A stretch of 5,555 nt of DNA from assembly GCA_022360595.1 (NCBI GenBank), contig JAKSCN010000526.1, forward strand, positions 1 to 5,555, written 5' to 3'. The stretch is from Chromatiales bacterium. GTDB taxonomy: Bacteria; Pseudomonadota; Gammaproteobacteria; Chromatiales; Chromatiaceae. How positions within the stretch are numbered: position 1 is the stretch's first letter; every line of letters starts with the position of its first letter. The position numbers and the translations under genes are program-made. The notes under the pieces are model-generated. The model did no database searches. It was given only the letters and a program-made list of their open reading frames with translations, and was not told where the DNA came from. Below, piece after piece: positions 5,359-5,555 of the stretch.

Positions 5359-5555
5359 TTATATCTTTGCTCCCAACATACGACCCAAGGTGCCGTCTTT
5401 ATCAATGATATGGTGCTTGAGCGCACCAACAACATGCAGTACCACACCGGCGATAATGGCGTAGCCCGCGTAATGGTGTGCTTCGTGTGCAATACCCGCA
5501 AGGGGGCCGTTTAGCGCTAGCACTTCAGTGGGATTGTTCGGATCGGGATTGGCTG
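5359..5555 (-). CDS. Second cytochrome b561 family protein (3' part, runs off the window)
   Basis: Only the last 64 codons are visible; the gene continues beyond the right edge. The fragment covers the loop between helices 3 and 4 (NPDPNNPTEVLALNG) and helix 4, with two His at the heme-ligand spacing of 14 residues (EAHHYAG ... VVLHVVGALKHH), and ends RMLGAKI. By eye it is identical to the first cytochrome of this window at 33 of 59 aligned, ungapped positions, including GALKHHxIDKDxTLxRMLG. It is therefore a paralogue, probably from an old duplication. It converges with the amidohydrolase gene, with 110 bp and two hairpins between. Its start, promoter and first two heme ligands lie outside the window. 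Confidence 0.9.
   Translation of the reverse strand, partial: ANPDPNNPTEVLALNGPLAGIAHEAHHYAGYAIIAGVVLHVVGALKHHIIDKDGTLGRMLGAKI

Noticed and set aside
1..5555. CRISPR arrays, tRNA or rRNA genes, insertion-sequence ends
   Set aside because: No regularly spaced repeats, cloverleaf-like segments, ribosomal RNA motifs or terminal inverted repeats with target duplications were found by eye.

Overview
The window looks like chromosomal DNA of a gammaproteobacterium of moderate GC content. The reasons are a QseB/QseC-like (OmpR/EnvZ-class) two-component pair, CybB-type cytochromes b561, and the remains of a HybE-type [NiFe]-hydrogenase chaperone gene and of an integron-integrase-like recombinase. The species cannot be named from the sequence.

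Layout. The left fifth (1-1295) is a decayed zone holding two broken convergent genes. The first is the N-terminal part of a tyrosine recombinase on the + strand, frameshifted and cut off before any catalytic residue (29-753). The second, on the - strand, is a HybE/HupJ-like chaperone remnant with no N-terminus and two apparent frameshifts (770-1233). From about 1296 rightwards the DNA is intact and densely coded. On the - strand, read right to left, are cytochrome b561 (3854-3297), an OmpR-family response regulator (3223-2555) and its histidine kinase (2543-1296). On the + strand, divergent from the cytochrome, is a Tat-exported amidohydrolase of the gamma-resorcylate/aminocarboxymuconate decarboxylase superfamily (4118-5248), followed by a rho-independent terminator. 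Converging on it from the right edge is the 3' part of a second, paralogous cytochrome b561 (5555-5359).

How the parts may work together. The 263-bp divergent region between the first cytochrome and the amidohydrolase carries two copies of one arrangement, one facing each gene: TTTCAC-N5-TTTCAC (11-bp period), then 11 bp, then a weak -10-like hexamer. An 11-bp direct repeat that replaces a good -35 is the classic site for an OmpR/PhoP/PmrA-type regulator, and such a regulator is encoded next door. The inference is a small envelope regulon: a membrane sensor and regulator controlling a diheme membrane cytochrome and an exported metal-dependent amidohydrolase, possibly with the second cytochrome. 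The substrate of the exported enzyme and the signal sensed cannot be read from the sequence.
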